Positions 8,089 through 15,694 of a stretch of DNA of 39,044 nt are shown here, one piece after another. The notes beneath the pieces were generated by a model. It searched no databases. It saw nothing but the letters and a program-made list of their open reading frames with translations, and was not told the DNA's origin. A program made the translations under genes and the position numbers. Source of the stretch: an uncultured Eubacteriales bacterium. GTDB lineage: Bacteria; Bacillota; Clostridia; Oscillospirales; CAG-272. Position 1 is the first letter of the stretch. Every line of letters starts with the position of its first letter. The stretch spans positions 1-39,044 of the forward strand of contig URAP01000017.1 of NCBI GenBank assembly GCA_900545935.1, given 5' to 3'.

Positions 8089-8658
8089 ATGATAACCATA
8101 TCTCTCGTGCGCTCCTCCGATATCAGCCGCTGCACCGAGATCTACAATTATTATATAGAGAACACCTGCAACACCCTCGAGGAGCAGCCCATCGACGAGG
8201 CGGAGTTCTCGGCTCGTGTCAAGCGCATAACGGCGAGCCATCCGTTTCTTGTCGCGCGCGATAAAACGGGTGCTCCGGTCGGATATGCCTATCTCGATGT
8301 TTTCAACGCACGCAGCGCCTATCGCTGTACCGCATCTCTCTCTATCTATGTCGACCCCGACCGCAGGCACGAGCACATCGGCAGCACACTTTACGATGAG
8401 ATAGAACAAGCAGCAGGCAATTACGGAATAGAAAATATCGTCTCGCTGATAGCGAACGATAACGAGGCGTCGATCGCATTTCACCGTCGTTGCGGCTTCT
8501 CGCTCTCGGGCGAGCTCGACAATGTGGCGTTCAAGCTCGGCAGATCGATCGGCATCGTATTTATGAAAAAACGCCTCGTCCCTCTCCGTATCACGAAGAA
8601 AGGACAAGACGATTCCGACAGCTGTACAAAGGCGAACCGAAAAGCAATGAGGGGATAA
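8089..8658 (+). CDS. GNAT N-acetyltransferase, phosphinothricin-acetyltransferase-like
   Basis: Transfers an acetyl group from acetyl-CoA to an amine; the acceptor is unknown. The 189-residue product follows the Pat/YncA pattern: an N-terminal RSSDISRCTEIYNYYIENT, VGYAYLDVFNARSAYRCTASLSIYVDPD in the middle, and NIVSLIANDNEASIAFHRRCGFSLSGE near the end. The acetyl-CoA pyrophosphate loop reads RRHEHIG, where RGKGIG is usual, so two loop glycines are histidines. The C-terminal tail of about 25 residues (after MKKRL) is longer than in typical members and runs into a tandem repeat that contains the stop codon. GAAGG lies just before the ATG. It is monocistronic or cotranscribed with the downstream kinase-like gene. 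Confidence 0.85.
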   Translation: MITISLVRSSDISRCTEIYNYYIENTCNTLEEQPIDEAEFSARVKRITASHPFLVARDKTGAPVGYAYLDVFNARSAYRCTASLSIYVDPDRRHEHIGSTLYDEIEQAAGNYGIENIVSLIANDNEASIAFHRRCGFSLSGELDNVAFKLGRSIGIVFMKKRLVPLRITKKGQDDSDSCTKANRKAMRG

Positions 8659-8697
8659 GCCGGGAGGCAATAAAAGGGTAAGCCGGGAAGCGATACG
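8643..8697. repeat. Short imperfect tandem repeat, about 22-23 bp unit
   Basis: Two full units, AGCAATGAGGGGATAAGCC plus GGG (8643-8664) and a near copy at 8665-8687, are followed by a decaying third. The repeat spans the stop codon of the acetyltransferase gene and supplies its last codons. Confidence 0.6.
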
Positions 8698-8798
8698 ATA
8701 TGATGCGATGAAAATACAATTCCGACGGCTCCGCAATAATAAATAGTCCGCAGCCGAGCGGCAACGGACATCCGAATAACAAGCCAAACGAGGTCCAA

Positions 8799-9413
8799 AT
8801 GAAATCTGAAGCAAAAACAATGACTACCGCCGCAGCCGCAGAGCTGCTCTGCGATATCGCCGAACGGCTTGCGGAGAGCCGAGGCAGAACGATTATCGCG
8901 ATAGACGGCAGATGTGCCGGCGGAAAAACAACGCTCGCACACGCCGCAGAGGAGCTGCTCCTCGCGCGCGGCATCCCGTGCCGAACGCTGCACACCGATG
9001 ATTTTTTCCTTCGTCCGGAGCAGCGCACCGAGCAGCGGATGAAAACGGCAGGCGGAAATATGGACTTTGAGCGCCTGCGCGACGAGGTGCTGCTGCCGCT
9101 GTCACGCGGAGAGAGCTGCCTCTGCCGCCCGTATCGCTGTCACGGAGCACAGCCCGAGCCGTATACGGCAGACGGGAACGGCATCACACTGATAGAGGGC
9201 GCGTATTCCTGCCGCCCCGAGCTGAGACGCTTCTATGACCGCACGATCTTCATCGACGTCGAACATACAGAGCAGGCGGAGCGCATACTGCGGCGAAACG
9301 GTGCGGAACGCGCACGCGCCTTTGCCGAGCGGTGGATACCGCTCGAGGAGCGCTATATCTCAGAGCTTCACCCCGAGCTGTCGGCAGATGAGGTTCTGCG
9401 GCTTATAGAATAA
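8799..9413 (+). CDS. Uridine-kinase-like P-loop protein
   Basis: A 204-residue P-loop NTPase resembling small uridine kinase/phosphoribulokinase proteins. The Walker A motif GRCAGGKTTL lies near residues 35-44, HTDDFFLRPEQRTEQ near 65-80 matches the substrate-binding Asp region, and LIEGAYSCRPEL corresponds to the EG(A/V)YS segment. TIFIDVEHTEQAERILRRNG resembles the lid region. Predicted activity is phosphorylation of a nucleoside or similar alcohol with ATP or GTP, but members of this short group are mostly uncharacterised. GAGGTCC precedes the ATG. It follows the GNAT gene by 140 nt on the same strand and ends about 80 nt before a strong terminator. Confidence 0.8.
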   Translation: MKSEAKTMTTAAAAELLCDIAERLAESRGRTIIAIDGRCAGGKTTLAHAAEELLLARGIPCRTLHTDDFFLRPEQRTEQRMKTAGGNMDFERLRDEVLLPLSRGESCLCRPYRCHGAQPEPYTADGNGITLIEGAYSCRPELRRFYDRTIFIDVEHTEQAERILRRNGAERARAFAERWIPLEERYISELHPELSADEVLRLIE

Positions 9414-9491
9414 GAGAAAGGTATAGCCTCGCAGACACGCAGATGTAATTCAATATCAACACAACAGCTGTATACTTACATATACTTTAAT

Positions 9492-9532
9492 AAAAAGGAA
9501 TGCCAAAACATGAGTTTTCAGCATTCCTTTTT
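9492..9532 (+). terminator. Intrinsic terminator after the kinase-like gene
   Basis: AAAAAGGAATGC and GCATTCCTTTTT are perfect complements around a loop of about 17 bases, and the right arm ends in T5. The arms also provide a T-rich tail on the other strand, so it could work in both directions. Confidence 0.8.
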
Positions 9533-9637
9533 ATATATAAGTCCAAGGCTCGAGTATTTACTTGCTGTGCGGTCAGAGCGGGGTTATTCTCTTATCCGCA
9601 GTCCGTGCGCTTTGAAAAGCCCACATATTAAAAGTTT

Positions 9638-9669
9638 TGCGGGGGCGCTTTTTCAAAAGCGTTCCCGCA
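9638..9669 (-). terminator. Hairpin downstream of the 219-aa unknown gene
   Basis: TGCGGG...CGCTTTT pairs with AAAAGCG...CCCGCA. It lies 28 bases past the stop of the minus-strand gene ending at 9697. The poly-T tail on that strand is poor (AAAACTTTT), so it is a weak terminator or a structured intergenic repeat. Confidence 0.45.
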
Positions 9670-9696
9670 TCGTTCTCCCCCGTTCTCCCCGTTTCC

Positions 9697-10356
9697 TCAG
9701 TTAGACGGATAAGGGATGATGGTCTCGGTATGGAAAACGGTCGTAAGATCCTTGCGCCACTGGATAGGCGGATCGGTATCCGGCCACGGAGCGAAGTGCT
9801 GCTCCATCAGCTCGCCCCAATGATCGGGGGTATTGTGCGTATTCAGACTGCCCTTAGCCACAAGGCAATTTTCATTCTCGGGATTCTCCATGTAGTGGAA
9901 GAGCAGATTTTCGTGCATTGCAATAACGGCGTGCTGCGCACCGCAGCCGGGATCCTCCTCCTGAAGCTGATGATGGTAGAAAATGTAGGAAGCCAGCTTT
10001 TCGGGACGAATGGTCATAAGCATACAGAACGGCACCTTTTCGGTATGGCGCATCCATTCCTCGTCGACAACAGGCGCATTATAATGGAAGATATCGAACA
10101 TCGGGACCCACAAACGCTTCTCCTCTGCGCCGGGCCAAAGCTCGAGAAAGCTCTCCAGCCCGCTCCAGAGCACGTCGGGAGACAGCTCCTCGACATCGCG
10201 TGTCTCAAAATAAAGAAACAGTCTCTTGCGCCACGCCGACACGGTGATAGACACGACTGCCTCAGGCGCGGTATAGCTCCCGCCGAGCTGCTTTTCGATA
10301 TCCGCGAAGCTCACTCCGTCGAGCAGCTGAGCGGTGTAATAATGTCTGTATATCAT
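9697..10356 (-). CDS. Conserved-looking protein of unknown function (219 aa)
   Basis: I do not recognise this family with confidence. The protein is soluble with no signal or membrane segment. It starts MIYRHYYTAQLLDGVSFADIEKQLGG and contains a Trp/Tyr-rich second half with clustered His (HHQLQ, MHENLLFHYMENPE, HNTPDHWGELMEQHF). The His/Glu content could suit metal binding, but no named motif is seen. AAAGGAAA supports the start, and a TATAAT-type promoter is present upstream. Base composition is like the neighbours, and it stands alone between two plus-strand genes. It is a real gene on coding character and translation signals; the function is open. Confidence 0.75.
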   Translation of the reverse strand: MIYRHYYTAQLLDGVSFADIEKQLGGSYTAPEAVVSITVSAWRKRLFLYFETRDVEELSPDVLWSGLESFLELWPGAEEKRLWVPMFDIFHYNAPVVDEEWMRHTEKVPFCMLMTIRPEKLASYIFYHHQLQEEDPGCGAQHAVIAMHENLLFHYMENPENENCLVAKGSLNTHNTPDHWGELMEQHFAPWPDTDPPIQWRKDLTTVFHTETIIPYPSN

Positions 10357-10598
10357 GATTTTTTCCTTTCGGCGGCGGGCTATCTATCCTCAGCACGTCC
10401 GCCCGGTTTAGTTTCGGATGCAGACAAGCATCCTTTTTTACGATTATATCACAGCGGAGAGGAAAATACAATAGCTTTTCGAACGAGTGCGGCAGATGCT
10501 GCGTCCGGTCATGACAGCTCAGCCGCCGCGCGGGCAAATGGACTGTACTGCCGAGATTATCATTTTGATGCTCCCGCACATCCAAGCTTTTCTCAATA
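10357..10598. other. Divergent intergenic region without genes
   Basis: Apart from the two promoters listed, the 311-base gap between the 219-aa gene and the broken acetyltransferase shows no reading frame with translation signals and no notable repeat. Confidence 0.4.
10443..10471 (-). promoter_or_regulatory. Probable promoter of the 219-aa unknown gene
   Basis: On the minus strand TTGTAT (10471-10466) and perfect TATAAT (10448-10443) are separated by 17 bases. The leader to the ATG at 10356 is about 80 nt. Confidence 0.5.
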
Positions 10599-10627
10599 TT
10601 GACTTTGCGCGGCTATTAGGCTATAAT
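10599..10627 (+). promoter_or_regulatory. Near-consensus promoter of the broken GNAT gene
   Basis: TTGACT (10599-10604), a 17-base spacer and perfect TATAAT (10622-10627). An ACCGGAGG ribosome binding site and a GTG start (10668) follow within about 40 bases. Confidence 0.75.
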
Positions 10628-10667
10628 AATATCGGAAATTATGTTTGAGTTTACCGGAGGTCATAAA

Positions 10668-11094
10668 GTGATACGAGCAATGGAGCTGCGCGACAAAGCG
10701 GAAATAATCGAAATGATGCGGGTATTCTACGCCTCGCCCGCCGTACTCAGCAACGGCTCGGAGGAGATATTCCTCCGCGATATAGATCAGTGTCTCGGAG
10801 ACAGCCCATATGTGGAGGGCTTTGTTTTCGAGTCGGACGGTGCGATATGCGGCTACGGAATGCTTGCCAAAAGCTATTCCACCGAGTTCGGAAAGCCTTG
10901 CATATGGCGAGGATATCTATATAAAGGAAGAATACCGCGGTCTCGGGTTCGGCAGCCGCTTCATCGAGTTTGTCGGCGAGCGCTATCCCGATGCCGTTCT
11001 GCGGCTCGAGGTCGAGCAGGAAAACGAGCGCGCCGTCGCGGTCTATGAGAAAAAAGGCTTTTCCGTGCTGCCGTATATGGAGATGAAAAAGTAA
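10668..11094 (+). pseudogene. GNAT acetyltransferase interrupted by a frameshift
   Basis: The reading begins at GTG 10668 behind GGAGG (VIRAMELRDKAEIIEMMRVFY...) and runs as a normal GNAT protein to ...GKPCIW. The family sequence continues only in another frame as EDIYIKEEYRGLGFGSRFIEFV...LEVEQENERAVAVYEKKGFSVLPYMEMKK to the stop at 11094. The two frames join at base 10908, where TGG is followed by C-GAG. A 2-base loss (an expected Ile codon between Trp and Glu) or a 1-base gain would explain it. Both halves keep intact motifs (RGLGFG acetyl-CoA loop, NERAVAVYEKKGF), so the break is recent or a sequencing error. The restored protein would be about 142 residues. Promoter and terminator are intact. 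Confidence 0.85.
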
Positions 11095-11241
11095 CGCCGC
11101 CTCGGCTGCCGGCAGCGGGCTACGGCATATGAGCTGCCAAGCCGCGAAATGTTTTTAGCTTTTATGACGGCATTTTGCCCTACCTAAGCTTTAACTATCC
11201 GTATAACAGATCATATTGTCGGTCTCACCTAATATCTAATG

Positions 11242-11280
11242 AGAGAAGCAGAGCATTGTGAACCCTGCTTCTCTTTTTTT
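11242..11280 (+). terminator. Strong intrinsic terminator
   Basis: AGAGAAGCAG (11242-11251) pairs with CTGCTTCTCT (11265-11274), followed by a run of T to 11280. It ends the plus-strand transcript of the broken acetyltransferase and separates it from the converging TPM gene. Confidence 0.85.
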
Positions 11281-11333
11281 ATTCCGTATGCCGGCACCGA
11301 GTCGGAATATGCGTCGATCGAAACGGTCTCCGA

Positions 11334-12623
11334 TCAGAACTTTCCTCCGCCTCCGCCGTGCGATGTGCCGGACGAGGAGGTATGCGTGCTCGAGCCGCCG
11401 CCCGAGGATTCGTTTTCCTTCGGCTTTGCGGTTCTCGAGACAGTGCTGTAAAGGAAGAGATCCGAGCTCTGAGTGACCTCAAAGCTATCCTCTACCGTAT
11501 AATTATTCGCACCGCGCTGCATAGCGACGGTTTTCAGCTTGCCCTTGAGTATCGAGCAGACAATAAGTGCAGCAACGATACCGATAACGATATTGACGCA
11601 GACCGCCGTTATCCAGTCCTCTGCGGTCAGCGGTATCGAATAATCAAGATCATCAAGATTTCCGATATCGTAGGATACATCCGTCCGCGCCTGAGTCACG
11701 AACTTATCACACAGCTCCGCGTAGGTCTTGAACGCGGTATAATAATCTCCGTCCGAGAGGTAGGGCACAAAATAATCTGACATGGTATTGCGTCCCGCGT
11801 CGGTTATCGCCTCGATCCCGTAGCCGCAGGTGGATATATACCAGTCGCGCTCCTCCATGCTGATAAGCAGGAGAACGCCGTCTCTGTCCGCGCCCATTCC
11901 GTAGCCGTTGCAGTCGTAGTAATCGTCGGCAAAGGCCTGCGCACTCTTAGCGCCGAGCGAGCCTACGGTAACGATAACGACATCGAAATTCTGACGGACG
12001 CTTATCTCGTCGAGCATACGGGATATCTCGTCTGCTTCCTCCGTTCCGAGCAGATGCTCGCCGTCGACAAGGCGAGCCGGGTGATCTTTATCAAGTGCAC
12101 CGGGCAAGGTCTCGGAGACATTTCCCGCCGCAGCGGTCGAAGCAGGTGCATCCAAAGCAGCAGACTCGAGATCGCTGTCACCGAGAACTATCTCCGCCAC
12201 CGTGTCGATAAACTCATATATACCGTCGAAATATGTATCCTCATTATTGTACGCACCGAGCAGCTCCGCCTCGTGGCCGAGAACAGCCGAATCGGCATCA
12301 CCTATGTAATACAGATACGCCGAGCCGGACTCTACCTCGTTCAGCAGTACGACCGCATCGGAGGCAGGGCAGTTGTCGGCATATACATCGTCGATGTATT
12401 CGGGCGCCGTATAAACGCCGAGCGAATCGACGATGAGGCAGCTCGCGCCGATGCCGCCGCGATCGTACAGAACCTCCGCACGACCCTCAAGCTCGGAAAG
12501 CTCCGAGGCAGTGAGCCGATCGCCCTCGTCAACGATATATCGCGCACCTCCCACCGCCATAGCGGTAAGAGCGAGCGAGAAGCAAAGCAGTACGGCAAGA
12601 ATTACCGATGTAATCTTTTTCAT
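11334..12623 (-). CDS. Secreted/membrane TPM-domain protein with two TPM-like domains (YdjH-like)
   Basis: A 429-residue protein with signal peptide (MKKITSVILAVLLCFSLALTAMA), then a divergent TPM-like segment (about 28-150), a linker, and a canonical TPM domain (about 184-325: ARLVDGEHLLGTEE, NFDVVIVTVGSLG, DGVLLLISMEERDWYISTCG). A transmembrane helix (about 340-360) and a Ser/Gly tail ending in GGGGGKF follow. TPM domains sit in extracytoplasmic proteins of envelope or photosystem quality control. The start at 12623 is chosen because GAGGGGGAG lies just upstream and the signal peptide begins there. The zinc-ribbon gene ends 14 nt upstream, followed further upstream by the SPFH gene. The arrangement matches Bacillus ydjI-ydjG-ydjH, though YdjH has one TPM domain in about 254 residues as I recall. 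Confidence 0.82.
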   Translation of the reverse strand: MKKITSVILAVLLCFSLALTAMAVGGARYIVDEGDRLTASELSELEGRAEVLYDRGGIGASCLIVDSLGVYTAPEYIDDVYADNCPASDAVVLLNEVESGSAYLYYIGDADSAVLGHEAELLGAYNNEDTYFDGIYEFIDTVAEIVLGDSDLESAALDAPASTAAAGNVSETLPGALDKDHPARLVDGEHLLGTEEADEISRMLDEISVRQNFDVVIVTVGSLGAKSAQAFADDYYDCNGYGMGADRDGVLLLISMEERDWYISTCGYGIEAITDAGRNTMSDYFVPYLSDGDYYTAFKTYAELCDKFVTQARTDVSYDIGNLDDLDYSIPLTAEDWITAVCVNIVIGIVAALIVCSILKGKLKTVAMQRGANNYTVEDSFEVTQSSDLFLYSTVSRTAKPKENESSGGGSSTHTSSSGTSHGGGGGKF

Positions 12624-12637
12624 AGCGGCTCCCCCTC

Positions 12638-13723
12638 TCACAGCAGATTCGCGATGGCGTATATAGCGGTGCAGACTGCGGCAGTTGCGGCTGTTATAAG
12701 CGCAAAGGTTTTTGCGTACTTTGCCCTGTCGAGCGGGAGATTGCCGACGAACTTTCCGGTCTGACCGTTCATTGCGAACATATATTTCTCTCCGTTCCAA
12801 GTGGTGTTGAGCAGCCACACGGGAAAAAGAACGTATTTTGCCTTTCCGTTGCGGACGTTCATAGAGCCGCCCTCGGGCATGACCGACGAATAACCGGAAA
12901 CGGTAGCGGCAAACGCCTGCTCGGTGCTGTGGCGCACGCGCTCATTTGCCCGGTCAATACTCTGCTCGGCATCGACGTCGTATTTGTCCGCAAGAAAGCC
13001 TGAGAGATATGCCGTCTGAAAATCTACCGCATCCGAAATATCAAACGGCTCGATAGATTCCATTATATCATCCGGCATAGCGCTCGAGCCGTCTACCGGA
13101 ACCGAGGCGAACGACACGTTTCCGCCGCGCAAAACGGCAAAATGGCTCGTTTCGGTATAAATGTAGTCTGAGTCGCTCCATGTTCTGATCTGCGTTGCGC
13201 GATAGCGGAAGTTTCCGCTGACATCGGCATCGAAAAGCCACACGGGGACATATACGCCCTTTATCTCGTCGATGTGATTCTGCGAGCGGAACACCGCCGG
13301 CAGAAAATATTTGTTAGCCAGATGCTTTTCAAGCCCCGCCTTAGCCGCCTTTTTATCCAGCTTGAACGGAATAACGAGGTCGGGACGCAACGCGCCCGAG
13401 AGATTACCGGTCATGACGACGGGATTGCCGCAGTAGGGGCATGAGGTTGCGGCGGTATTCTCGTCGCAGACGATCTCGCCTCCGCAGGATCTGCAGGAAT
13501 ACACCCGCATTCCCTCTTCCTCGCCGGCGCGCCACTCGGTGCCGCCGCTCGTTTCCCAATGAATGTCATCGTGCCCGTCCTCGCGCAGCGACTCGTCGTA
13601 TGCGCGCAGGGTCTCCATTTCAAACTCGGTATCACAATAGGGGCATTTCATCTTCTGTGCTTCACTGCTGAATTCGATGGCACCGCCGCAACAGGGGCAT
13701 TTGAATTCTCTCAATTCATCCAT
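12638..13723 (-). CDS. Double zinc-ribbon membrane protein (YdjG-like)
   Basis: A 361-residue protein. The N-terminus holds two zinc ribbons, CPCCGG...CPYCDTEF (about 8-38) and CRSCGGE...CPYCGN (about 73-100). A beta-rich central domain (IPFKLDKKAAKAGLEKHL, GVYVPVWLFDADVSG, YVLFPVWLLNTTWNG) and a C-terminal transmembrane helix (about 340-360) follow. It is probably anchored in the membrane with the ribbons in the cytoplasm. In Bacillus the YdjG/YdjH pair recruits PspA under envelope stress, and a similar role is inferred from gene order and domain match. The ATG at 13723 follows AGGAGA, so upstream in-frame codons are excluded. It lies between the SPFH and TPM genes with gaps of 50 and 14 nt. 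Confidence 0.82.
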   Translation of the reverse strand: MDELREFKCPCCGGAIEFSSEAQKMKCPYCDTEFEMETLRAYDESLREDGHDDIHWETSGGTEWRAGEEEGMRVYSCRSCGGEIVCDENTAATSCPYCGNPVVMTGNLSGALRPDLVIPFKLDKKAAKAGLEKHLANKYFLPAVFRSQNHIDEIKGVYVPVWLFDADVSGNFRYRATQIRTWSDSDYIYTETSHFAVLRGGNVSFASVPVDGSSAMPDDIMESIEPFDISDAVDFQTAYLSGFLADKYDVDAEQSIDRANERVRHSTEQAFAATVSGYSSVMPEGGSMNVRNGKAKYVLFPVWLLNTTWNGEKYMFAMNGQTGKFVGNLPLDRAKYAKTFALITAATAAVCTAIYAIANLL

Positions 13724-13773
13724 GCAATTTTCTCCTAAATAATTTGGTCCGCGCTTTTTCGTTCCGAACGGTT

Positions 13774-15000
13774 TTAGCATCCCTCAGGTTTTTTATTTCC
13801 GCAATTCTGACAGAATTTGCCTTGATTCACCGTTCCGCAGGAGCAGGTCCAACCGTTTGCCTCCGGTCGTGCCGCGCCGCACTCCGGGCAGAACTTACCC
13901 GTCGAGGTCGCACCGCAGGAGCATTTCCACGCATCGACAGACTGCTGTGCGGGCTGATTCTGCTGATCCTGTTGTGCCTGCGCAACGCCTGCGGCATAGA
14001 TATTCTGAGCAGCGCCGAAACCGCCCTGACCTCCCATGCCGACCATTCCCATACCCATAAAGCCGGTCATCGCACCGGCGTCGTTTCCGGCGGCGGTCTG
14101 CATTGCATCGGCGGTGGCATTGGTCATTCTGCCCGCCATTATAAACGGATTTGAGCCGACGCTTGCCGCATCCTCGATCTCGTTGATCTTCTTCATATCC
14201 TCATCGGTCAGCGTTATGGGGTTGAGCGCAATCTTTTCGACCGAAATACCGCGGTTCTCCGCCCACTCCTGCTTGAGCGCGTCGTTCATAGCCGCCTTCA
14301 GCTCGTTTGCCTTGGCAGGTATCTGAGCGGGCCGCAGTTCAAGCTCAGCAAGCGCACCGAGCGCAGGCTGAAGAGCATCGACAAACTCTACCCTGAGCTG
14401 ATCGTCGATCTGATCGCGGGTAAACTCCTCTGTCACATTTCCGCACAGTCTCGTGTAGAAGAGCAGCGGATCGGAGATAACGTAGGTATAAACGCCGTTG
14501 CAGCGGACCTGAACTGTGCGGCTCAGCCCGATGCGCTTGTTCGTTACCTCAAAAATAATAGGATTCGGCGTGCCGAATTTGTTGTCGATTATCTCTTTGG
14601 TATTAAAGTAGTAGACGCGCTGATCCTTTCCGGGGTCGCCGCCGTAGGTAAAGCGCTTACCGATAGTTCTGAAGGTCTGCTTGATGCTATCACCGAGCTT
14701 GCCGGAGAAAATCGACGGTTCTGTCGAACTGTCATATACAAATTCGCCCGGCTCTGCACATACCTCGACTATCTTTCCCTGCTCGACGATCATCATGCAC
14801 TGTCCGTCGGCAACGGCGATACCGGAGCCGTTTGTGATGATATTGTCATTGCCCTTTATATTCGAGGAACGACCGGTTATCTGCTTTTGTCCGCGACGCA
14901 TGAGAACGTCATTCGGAAGTGCATCACAGTAGAAAAATTCCTTCCATTGATCCGCGAGAGTTCCGCCGAGCGCTCCCGTACCAGCCCTGATAAGTCCCAT
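13774..15000 (-). CDS. SPFH-domain protein with C-terminal zinc ribbons (YdjI-like)
   Basis: A 408-residue protein. The SPFH/band-7-like core spans about residues 25-290 (EQGKIVEVCAEPGEFVYDSSTEPSIFSG, RVYYFNTKEIIDNKFGTPNP, VQVRCNGVYTYVISDPLLFY). A Gly/Met/Gln-rich flexible stretch leads to two C-terminal zinc ribbons, CSCGATSTGKFCPECG and CSCGTVNQGKFCQNCG. There is no transmembrane helix, as in the YdjI/virion-core-like group. The start MGLIRAGTGALGG at 15000 fits the family start and has AAAGGGA upstream. It heads the three-gene operon with its own promoter. Members scaffold membrane microdomains and, in Bacillus, link YdjGH to PspA; no pspA is present in this window. Confidence 0.85.
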   Translation of the reverse strand: MGLIRAGTGALGGTLADQWKEFFYCDALPNDVLMRRGQKQITGRSSNIKGNDNIITNGSGIAVADGQCMMIVEQGKIVEVCAEPGEFVYDSSTEPSIFSGKLGDSIKQTFRTIGKRFTYGGDPGKDQRVYYFNTKEIIDNKFGTPNPIIFEVTNKRIGLSRTVQVRCNGVYTYVISDPLLFYTRLCGNVTEEFTRDQIDDQLRVEFVDALQPALGALAELELRPAQIPAKANELKAAMNDALKQEWAENRGISVEKIALNPITLTDEDMKKINEIEDAASVGSNPFIMAGRMTNATADAMQTAAGNDAGAMTGFMGMGMVGMGGQGGFGAAQNIYAAGVAQAQQDQQNQPAQQSVDAWKCSCGATSTGKFCPECGAARPEANGWTCSCGTVNQGKFCQNCGNKKPEGC

Positions 15001-15074
15001 AATTTTAATCCCTTTCATGTTTCGTGTTTCATATCCTCGCACCGCCAAGCGCGCGAGACTGTATTTCATGCGCA

Positions 15075-15103
15075 TTATAGCACATTTTTTATCCGTTGTC
15101 ATT
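15075..15103 (-). promoter_or_regulatory. Promoter of the SPFH/zinc-ribbon/TPM operon
   Basis: On the minus strand ATGACA (15103-15098), 17 bases, TATAAT (15080-15075). Transcription would start near 15068, about 70 nt before the SPFH ATG. Confidence 0.7.
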
Positions 15104-15183
15104 ACATTTTTCGAAAACAATCTTTTCTTCGACCGCACAAATTTTCACCGATACAATTATTTGAAATAAATTGCCGTTCACCC
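15104..15183. other. Core of the SPFH/Cys-rich divergent intergenic region
   Basis: Between 15001 and 15366 the sequence carries two divergently oriented promoters, AT-rich spacer and a leader of about 148 nt for the small cysteine-rich gene. No further gene is seen. Confidence 0.4.
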
Positions 15184-15212
15184 TTGAAAAAAGCACTGCT
15201 TTAAGCTATAAT
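15184..15212 (+). promoter_or_regulatory. Promoter of the cysteine-rich small protein
   Basis: TTGAAA (15184-15189), a 17-base spacer and perfect TATAAT (15207-15212). Confidence 0.7.
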
Positions 15213-15366
15213 AGAATACGAACCGATATGCGGCGCCATCACATAAAGAACGATATTCGTTATTACTGCGCCGTCGGATGCATACGCATATACAAAAATG
15301 CTTAAACTACGTCCAAAGGCTATGCGGCTCGCCGCATTCGCCTATATTACAGACGGAGGAGATAGA

Positions 15367-15579
15367 ATGGCAAACGGTTCGATTCTTATAAAGGATACAA
15401 CGCGTGAGGAGCGCGAGAGGATAGTCCGCGAGGGACTCGGCTGCGGCGGATGCGCAGGCTGTGACGGCTGCGATGTTCGTGGCGGCGGGTCAACAGAGGA
15501 GATATACCGCCCGTATATCGAGGGACGCAAGGAGCTTGCCGAGATAAATGCCGAGTGGCATCGCGGAACTGTAAAATAA
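15367..15579 (+). CDS. Small cysteine-rich protein of unknown function (70 aa)
   Basis: Starts MANGSILIKDTTREERERIVREG, then a compact cysteine cluster CGGCAGCDGCD (four Cys spaced C-x2-C-x2-C-x2-C), then a charged C-terminus IYRPYIEGRKELAEINAEWHRG. GGAGGAG sits 7 nt ahead of the ATG and there is a good promoter. I recall small proteins with the same ILIKDTTREERE start and GxKEL.EIN end in other Clostridia, without assigned function; this is memory, not a search. The cysteine cluster could bind a metal or Fe-S centre, or be redox active. Not secreted by sequence. Confidence 0.75.
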   Translation: MANGSILIKDTTREERERIVREGLGCGGCAGCDGCDVRGGGSTEEIYRPYIEGRKELAEINAEWHRGTVK

Positions 15580-15638
15580 TCCTTGCCGACAAATGCATAG
15601 CCGCGCAGACTGCGCAAAACAAATAATCACCGACAAAA

Positions 15639-15666
15639 GCGGGCGGCAGAGCTCTCCGCCGCCCGC
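15639..15666. other. Perfect 9-bp GC-rich hairpin upstream of the deacetylase
   Basis: GCGGGCGGC (15639-15647) and GCCGCCCGC (15658-15666) are perfect complements. No T tract follows on the plus strand, so it is not a clear terminator. It lies just before the deacetylase ribosome binding region and may separate the two plus-strand genes or shield translation. Confidence 0.5.
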
Positions 15667-15694
15667 AAAAATATGAAAGGCTACATACTTTACC

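Noticed and set aside
12624..12818. N-terminal extension of the TPM protein
   Set aside because: The extension overlaps the end of the zinc-ribbon gene, is Arg-rich, and would bury a perfect signal peptide; a strong ribosome binding site marks the start at 12623.
15001..15138. N-terminal extension of the SPFH protein
   Set aside because: It would overlap the promoter, and the family start MGLI with AAAGGGA upstream is at 15000.
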